From NCBI GenBank assembly GCA_900544535.1, contig UQVH01000021.1:1-47768 (forward strand): a stretch of DNA of 47,768 nt, given 5' to 3'. Shown here in pieces: positions 43,744 through 47,768 of this stretch. The notes under the pieces are model-generated. The model saw only the letters and a list, made by a program, of their open reading frames with translations, made no database searches and was not told where the DNA came from. Source of the DNA: an uncultured Bacteroidales bacterium. GTDB taxonomy: Bacteria > Bacteroidota > Bacteroidia > Bacteroidales > Muribaculaceae. Made by a program: the position numbers and the translations under genes. The first letter of the stretch is position 1; every line of letters starts with the position of its first letter.

Positions 43744-44082
43744 TTATCGATTCTGTTTACCCAACATCTGCATGTGAAGACGAGCTTCTTCTGCTATCTC
43801 GTCAATGGAATCTTCTCGATTCTGACGAACCCATTCCAGAAGGTCAGACTTCTCAAAGTAGATCATCTTGCCGTTAGGACGGTAGAATGGAATGGTGTGC
43901 TCATGTGTCATCTTGTACAGAGTAGAACGCTTCATGCCGAGGAATACTGCAGCCTCTTCAAGTGTCAAAGTCTCCTTGGCAGGGATGAGGAGATTTTCGA
44001 GAAACGCCATGCGCTTCTGTAGGTCAGCTATGTTGCGCTGTGCCTGAGTGTCCTGTGCGGACTTGTTTGTTACATTATTCAT
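43744..44082 (-). CDS. excisionase-like HTH protein
   Basis: A 112-residue DNA-binding protein of the helix-turn-helix 17 (MerR/excisionase-like) type. The HTH covers about residues 40-90, with LTLEEAAVFLGMKRSTLYKM and a following wing PFYRPNGKMIYFEKSDLLEW. An N-terminal coiled segment (about 12-33) precedes it. Such proteins bias integrase toward excision or regulate transfer genes. It is first in the minus-strand operon behind a recognisable promoter. Its position near the right end is usual for this role. Confidence 0.85.
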   Translation of the reverse strand: MNNVTNKSAQDTQAQRNIADLQKRMAFLENLLIPAKETLTLEEAAVFLGMKRSTLYKMTHEHTIPFYRPNGKMIYFEKSDLLEWVRQNREDSIDEIAEEARLHMQMLGKQNR

Positions 44083-44155
44083 TATTATCCTGTTTTGATT
44101 ATTCGATTAAAGAAAGAGCAAGTGTCACGAACGAAACGTGATTGAAATCTGGGTG

Positions 44156-44163
44156 CAAAGTTA
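44156..44163 (-). promoter_or_regulatory. -7 element of the mobilization operon
   Basis: Minus-strand TAACTTTG lies 73 bases before the excisionase-like ATG at 44082. No clear -33 box is seen. Confidence 0.45.
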
Positions 44164-44395
44164 ATGCGTTGATTCCTAATCGTTATAAATTGTATATCCA
44201 GGCACATCAGAAATTTGAGTAGTTTAACTTTCGAGTATGATTTTACGCGAATAATCATACTATAAACCTCGAATTTGTTGTGATATGTGGTATTTGCTTG
44301 GATGTGATTTCGTGGATTAAATCCTGACTGGCTTTAGTACGAAATACAAGAATCCAACATTCGAGACGTGATTACTATAGTCGTTAAAAAATAAT

Positions 44396-44522
44396 CGTAA
44401 CAAAGTGCGCAAGTTTGAAGAAAAATTGCTATCTTTGCATGTAGAAATTGGTGTCGTGCAACAATTTTGATTTGTTACGAGTATATTTAACATTTTTTTG
44501 TTGTTAGTTTGTTACGTAACAA
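44396..44522. repeat. right-end copies of TTGTTACG
   Basis: CGTAACAA at 44396-44403, TTGTTACG at 44472-44479, and the palindrome TTGTTACGTAACAA at 44509-44522, which contains one copy in each direction. Together with the two left-end copies these are candidate integrase arm-binding sites. Confidence 0.55.
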
Positions 44523-44578
44523 GGTTTCTATTAAAAATGGGTATTGATTTACAAATAGTTACACGATTTTCTAAACCT

Positions 44579-44587
44579 ACGAAGTAT
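44579..44587 (+). repeat. attR core repeat
   Basis: ACGAAGTAT, identical to 31321-31329. Coding sequence of the split gene resumes from here to the right. Confidence 0.85.
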
Positions 44588-45064
44588 AGTTTTCTCTATA
44601 TCAGTCACTCCCGGATTATCTCTTTGAACTCTTTGCATAGGGACAGCGACAGATTCAACAACTTCCTGCTCCACAACCGGCCATAAAGTCAAATCAATAA
44701 AATCATCTTTATAGGTTTTCATCTTCCCTGTGGCTGCATCAATAGCCATTCCTGGAATACCGCCTAAAAGAATGTTTCCCCAGAACCAACCCTGTATTTT
44801 TGTGTCCATAACATAGGTTTTAGGAGTATAGCCCTCCTTTTTGGCCTCAATTGTTTTACTTTTGAGTTGCTTTTTTAATTTGGCTTCTGCAAATCCATTT
44901 TGGCCGATTTCGGCAATGAGACGATTCTTGTCCTTATCAATAACCGTGGTTCCAGGCACTCCTTTCAAAGTGACCTTTTTTGCCGATCCGGCAAACAGGC
45001 TGGCGCACGAAGTAGTCATTATACAGACAAGCGCCGCAGACATCAGTAAAATTTTGTAACGCAT
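44579..45064 (-). pseudogene. 5' part of PEGA-type lipoprotein gene, split by the mobile element
   Basis: From the ATG at 45064 it encodes a lipoprotein signal with lipobox TTSC (about Cys19) and 162 native residues ending NPGVTDIEKTILR. The frame then runs into element DNA and stops at 44549 after nine foreign residues. The native continuation is at 31329-31036. The C-terminal domain start matches the intact paralogue (NPGTTDMEKTILR). The product as it stands lacks the whole second domain. A truncated lipoprotein may still be made. Confidence 0.9.
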
Positions 45065-45550
45065 AATAATTGGTTTTTCCGCATCAACCCTTTGCAGTAT
45101 TTACACAAAAAAACGTGGGCTGAAATCGCTACGCCTTTGGTTGATGGTCCTGAGAAAACCATGAGATGCAGGTATAGCAAAGTTGCCCACGCATATGCGC
45201 GAGAAACCGCGTCGCCTTTGTCGCATCTCTTTTGTGGAAAATTTCTCAGGTTTTCAACCAAGAGCGAAAAGCAATACGTTTTCTTAATAATTCAAATAAA
45301 AGCCACCTCTGTGAATGTTGCAAAATTAGGGATATATTACCGAATATGCAAATTTCAGACCTATTAGTTCAAGGAAAATATCGCTATTATTATTTCCAAA
45401 AGGTTCTGATAGAGGGACAAATAAGACATCCGGCTGTGTCAAAATTAAACTGCACCCCAAAAGTTAGACACAAAACTTTTGGAGTGCAGTTCATAAACCT
45501 TTATTACGACACAGCCTATTTATTTTTACCATTCAATCATAAAATCACTG
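45065..45550. other. gene-free stretch with a palindrome
   Basis: No credible gene. A minus-strand TAATTTTG at 45321-45328 could be a distant promoter for the split lipoprotein gene, which would give a leader of about 250 bases. The palindrome at 45432-45516 is listed separately. Confidence 0.45.
45432..45516. repeat. 85-bp nested palindrome, MITE-like
   Basis: Outer arms GGCTGTGTC (45432-45440) and GACACAGCC (45508-45516), inner arms AACTGCACCCCAAAAGTT (45448-45465) and AACTTTTGGAGTGCAGTT (45474-45491). The outer arms look like ends seen in insertion sequences. It could instead end transcription of the gene at 45551, since it lies right behind its stop. Confidence 0.6.
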
Positions 45551-47401
45551 CTACTCTACCAATGAGTGATAATTCGATTTAATATGTGCTCCGTTTGGAA
45601 AGAAAAACTCAAAAGAGGAATATCGTACAATCTTTTGTTCCAGTAATTTGCGGAGCAGGTATAAATCCTTATGCCTCATCAGCAAACTCAACTTTCTATC
45701 TATTATTCGAGCTGCTTTATGCCACAAAACTTCAGATAAGGAGCTGAATGTTTCTCCCGTTATATATTTATTATGGCGGTTAATACGTTCTAAATTTGAG
45801 ACCCCTACATTAAAGACGGCATATAACGTGTCATCCGCTCCATTACTTTTAATAGGTAAAGATACGGAATATCTGCATTGATTTGATTCAAGGTAAAGAA
45901 CAATATTTATAGTAATCTGATGCTCATTGTCAACTGGTTGCAGAACAAGTTCCCTTAATTGGCGTCTGTCTTTGGATTGTGTTATAGAAAATGACTCAAG
46001 CTCATAACTTATCAAATCCCGATTAGTAAATATATTGGCATCCATTAATCTCATTTCCTCTTGGGTATAGGTCTTATAACCCAAAAAGACAGGGTCCTCA
46101 TCTGGTTTAATAAAAATATTGGAAGCGTTTACATCAATCAGCCAATAATTCCAAATATCGGAATGCCACCAACTGAAATACTGTTGGCATTCCCAATTTA
46201 TATTGAAATATCTATTAAGCCTTTCACGTATATCTTTCAGTTCATCTTCATATACAAACTTACCATTATCTGTATCTACATACGGAACTACAAATTGATA
46301 TGCCACATCCGTAGTAAATAACATCGCTGTACAATACGGAATCGTAAGATCTTCATCTTTTCTGAAAAAAAGATAAAGTATAGGCTGCCTGAACATATTT
46401 CCCTCAGGCAACTCTCCATATAAAATTGAGGGTAATGAACCTGTTAAAACTGTCTTTTTATCATATCCATTTATCCACTCTACCGTTTTGTGAAAATGAT
46501 GAAGCCGACTATTTGGCACTAAATCAATTACCATTTTCACTAAAGCACGATATATATTCTGATCTATAACAGGAATAGAATGATTGAACTTATATATAGT
46601 TTTGCCATCCGGGGTAATTCCTTTAGGTATATTCGACTGTTTGATATATAATGAAGGCATTCCATCTTCATCCGGAGCTATGGTATAGTCTCGGCCCTTT
46701 ATTTTGGGACATTCTGTACGGTCTTTCCCAGCTACCAAATACATTGCCCTTCTGAAATCCATCAAATGGGTAAAGTTATCTTCAACTGCATGTAATTTAT
46801 TGTTACAGTCATCACATTCTTCAGCGCAGATAAGTAATTTATTGCCAATGGCTTCCGGAATTGCATGAGAAATATGAGCATACTTTTTCCCTAGTTTCCC
46901 ACAAAATCGACAGATTCGTTTATTCTTATCCGGTTCTCCAATAACTTCTTTGACCCTGTCTATTCCATAGGCACATATGTCAAATTGAAATGAGAGCATA
47001 CTCCAAATATGGAATACTTTATTGTGGATTTTCTTCCATAAATATTCATTTTGCGAATTATACCTAAGCACCTCTATCGCAGCCATCTTCCGGTAAATTT
47101 TGGCATATTGATTGTTGAATAAGTAGAAAAAAGCATTATCATCTACCTTCTTATTACCATCAAGAAAGTGTATAATTCTTTTTAACTTTATAGATTTATG
47201 AAGATATGCATTGCCTACTCTGACAAAGTTAGCCCTTGTCTTTCCCGAATTTACTAAATGAATGTCTTCTTTACTCCAACTTCCATTCGCCAATTGACTT
47301 TCTCTTGCGAGTTCCTCCCATAGAGATTTTTCATCTGTGGGATTTAGGTCCGGTATATCAATTAGTTCGCGATGCTTTGAGGAGTACACTACTATTTGCA
47401 T
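45551..47401 (-). CDS. large HNH-type protein of unknown role
   Basis: A 616-residue protein. Near residues 168-210 it has CRFCGKLGKKYAHISHAIPE followed by AIGNKLLICAEECDDCNNKL, which is a zinc-bound HNH endonuclease-like core (CxxC, AHxxPE, CxxCN). Residues 1-165 are helical and the C-terminal 380 residues are mixed alpha/beta with no motif I know. The gene is AT-rich, stands alone, and lies between a mobile element and an IS. That setting and the fold fit a phage-defence or selfish nuclease gene, which is inference. A promoter is seen upstream (47415-47422). Confidence 0.75.
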   Translation of the reverse strand: MQIVVYSSKHRELIDIPDLNPTDEKSLWEELARESQLANGSWSKEDIHLVNSGKTRANFVRVGNAYLHKSIKLKRIIHFLDGNKKVDDNAFFYLFNNQYAKIYRKMAAIEVLRYNSQNEYLWKKIHNKVFHIWSMLSFQFDICAYGIDRVKEVIGEPDKNKRICRFCGKLGKKYAHISHAIPEAIGNKLLICAEECDDCNNKLHAVEDNFTHLMDFRRAMYLVAGKDRTECPKIKGRDYTIAPDEDGMPSLYIKQSNIPKGITPDGKTIYKFNHSIPVIDQNIYRALVKMVIDLVPNSRLHHFHKTVEWINGYDKKTVLTGSLPSILYGELPEGNMFRQPILYLFFRKDEDLTIPYCTAMLFTTDVAYQFVVPYVDTDNGKFVYEDELKDIRERLNRYFNINWECQQYFSWWHSDIWNYWLIDVNASNIFIKPDEDPVFLGYKTYTQEEMRLMDANIFTNRDLISYELESFSITQSKDRRQLRELVLQPVDNEHQITINIVLYLESNQCRYSVSLPIKSNGADDTLYAVFNVGVSNLERINRHNKYITGETFSSLSEVLWHKAARIIDRKLSLLMRHKDLYLLRKLLEQKIVRYSSFEFFFPNGAHIKSNYHSLVE

Positions 47402-47414
47402 AAAAACTATTGAA

Positions 47415-47422
47415 CAAAATTA
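47415..47422 (-). promoter_or_regulatory. -7 element of the HNH-type gene
   Basis: Minus-strand TAATTTTG lies 13 bases before the ATG at 47401. The -33 box is not obvious. Confidence 0.4.
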
Positions 47423-47568
47423 TCACCAAACTTATTGAATATCCTATGAAAAAGAGGGACTGTCTAACAAGTTTGGGCAGTCTCTTTTTATAGTTTAAAA
47501 AGGCTAAAAAATAAGGCTTTCATGCTGAAATTCAGCGCGAAAGCCTTTGTCATGTCATAAATTTTCAG

Positions 47569-47576
47569 TATATTTG
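47569..47576 (+). promoter_or_regulatory. promoter of the transposase gene
   Basis: TATATTTG with TTTG at 47546-47549 and a 19-base spacer. The ATG follows 35 bases later. Confidence 0.55.
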
Positions 47577-47611
47577 GGTTGCAACTAAATCACTGTTAAT
47601 CATAACATAAC

Positions 47612-47768
47612 ATGGCAAAGTTAGCGATAAAATCCGACAATAGAAAACAGAATCTGCTCCTTCCACCATCGCTGGATGAACTCGTGCCCGAAAACCACAT
47701 GGTAAGGGTTGTTGATGCGGTCATAGACCGTCTTGACATCAGCGATATCCTCTCGACCTACCGGGGCG
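47612..47768 (+). CDS. IS1182-type transposase, N-terminal fragment
   Basis: Only the first 52 codons fit in the window: MAKLAIKSDNRKQNLLLPPS, then LDELVPENHMVRVVDAVIDR. This is the usual beginning of IS1182 (DUF772-type) transposases of Bacteroidota, with the PPSLDELVPENHMVR block. It is truncated by the window edge, not by mutation that I can see. The catalytic DDE part is outside. Confidence 0.75.
   Translation, partial: MAKLAIKSDNRKQNLLLPPSLDELVPENHMVRVVDAVIDRLDISDILSTYRG

Larger units (their letters stand above)
44083..44578. other. right end of the element, gene-free
   Basis: About 500 AT-rich bases hold the excisionase promoter at the left side and the copies of TTGTTACG toward the right end. 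The sequence up to attR has no credible gene. A TATCTTTG (44430-44437) on the plus strand points outward but lacks a -33 box. Confidence 0.5.
31321..44587. mobile_element. integrative mobilizable element, 13,258 bp, inserted in a PEGA-type lipoprotein gene
   Basis: The 9-bp repeat ACGAAGTAT occurs at 31321-31329 and 44579-44587. Removing one repeat copy plus the DNA between them rejoins an open reading frame whose joined sequence matches the intact paralogue at 30605-30645 across the junction. The element encodes two tyrosine recombinases at the left end, a serine recombinase, a cargo cassette, and on the right a mobilization operon with relaxase and an excisionase-like HTH. It has no conjugation (tra) genes, so it would need a helper. 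It resembles Bacteroides mobilizable transposons of the NBU/Tn4555 type in plan. That comparison is by gene content only. Confidence 0.9.
47453..47768 (+). mobile_element. left end of an IS1182-type insertion sequence, cut by the window edge
   Basis: GAGGGACTGTCTAACAAG near 47453 is a likely terminal repeat, followed by a hairpin-prone lead. A promoter (TATATTTG at 47569-47576 with TTTG at 47546-47549, spacer 19) leads to the transposase start at 47612. The right part of the IS lies beyond the window. Confidence 0.6.

Noticed and set aside
31321..44587. Self-transmissible conjugative element
   Set aside because: No TraG/TraJ or other mating-pore genes are present, only relaxase and accessory genes, so it is mobilizable at most.
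45092..45367. 91-codon plus-strand frame in the gap right of the element
   Set aside because: No domain, no promoter in the right place, and it crosses a stretch with a minus-strand promoter.

Overview
The window looks like chromosome of a Bacteroidales gut bacterium, most likely of the Muribaculaceae type. The pointers are promoters of the form TAnnTTTG with a TTTG box about 20 bases upstream, almost no Shine-Dalgarno sequences, many lipoproteins and secreted glycan-degrading enzymes, GldB- and MlaD-type envelope genes, and a succinyl-CoA:acetate CoA-transferase. The placement rests on gene content and style, not on an rRNA gene. By eye the chromosomal part is GC-rich up to about 30.2 kb and clearly AT-richer afterwards.

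Region 1 (1-30.2 kb) is mostly ordinary core and glycan-use genome. On the minus strand lie a GH95 fucosidase, ychF, a short Rossmann-like protein, a PMCA-type calcium P-type ATPase, a basic hypothetical protein, a TPM-domain/zinc-ribbon membrane protein overlapping an AGCS amino-acid symporter, a dGTPase, class II fructose-bisphosphate aldolase, a lipoprotein overlapping a PagL-like lipid A deacylase, rpsP, a YqgE/AlgH protein, miaB and a GldB-like lipoprotein. On the plus strand lie a BASS-type transporter with a Crp/Fnr regulator, a small secreted protein overlapping a secreted PL1 pectate lyase, a small membrane-anchored protein, the CoA-transferase, an N-acetylmuramoyl-L-alanine amidase and an MCE/MlaD protein. 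Two strong minus-strand promoters at 291-468 drive something beyond the left edge.

Region 2 (30.3-45.1 kb) holds two paralogous PEGA-type envelope genes. One of them is split by a 13,258-bp integrative mobilizable element (31321-44587). Its two halves, 44579-45064 and 31036-31329, rejoin in frame through a 9-bp direct repeat (ACGAAGTAT) into a 256-residue lipoprotein matching its neighbour at 30293-31030. The element carries two overlapping tyrosine recombinases, a serine recombinase, a helically phased palindrome array, a 1.97-kb cassette bounded by 27-bp inverted repeats (GNAT acetyltransferase, Lnu-type lincosamide nucleotidyltransferase, nucleoside phosphorylase-like protein), a phospholipase D remnant, a group II intron sitting just behind a terminator, and a minus-strand mobilization operon (excisionase-like HTH, two hypothetical proteins, MobC-like protein, relaxase, accessory membrane protein).

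Region 3 (45.1-47.8 kb) is AT-rich. It holds a small MITE-like palindrome, a 616-residue HNH-type protein that could be a defence gene, and the first 52 codons of an IS1182-type transposase cut by the window edge.

The most notable items are the base-resolved insertion that breaks the envelope gene, the transposase-less resistance cassette with its nucleoside phosphorylase, the phased palindrome array next to the serine recombinase, and the HNH-type gene.
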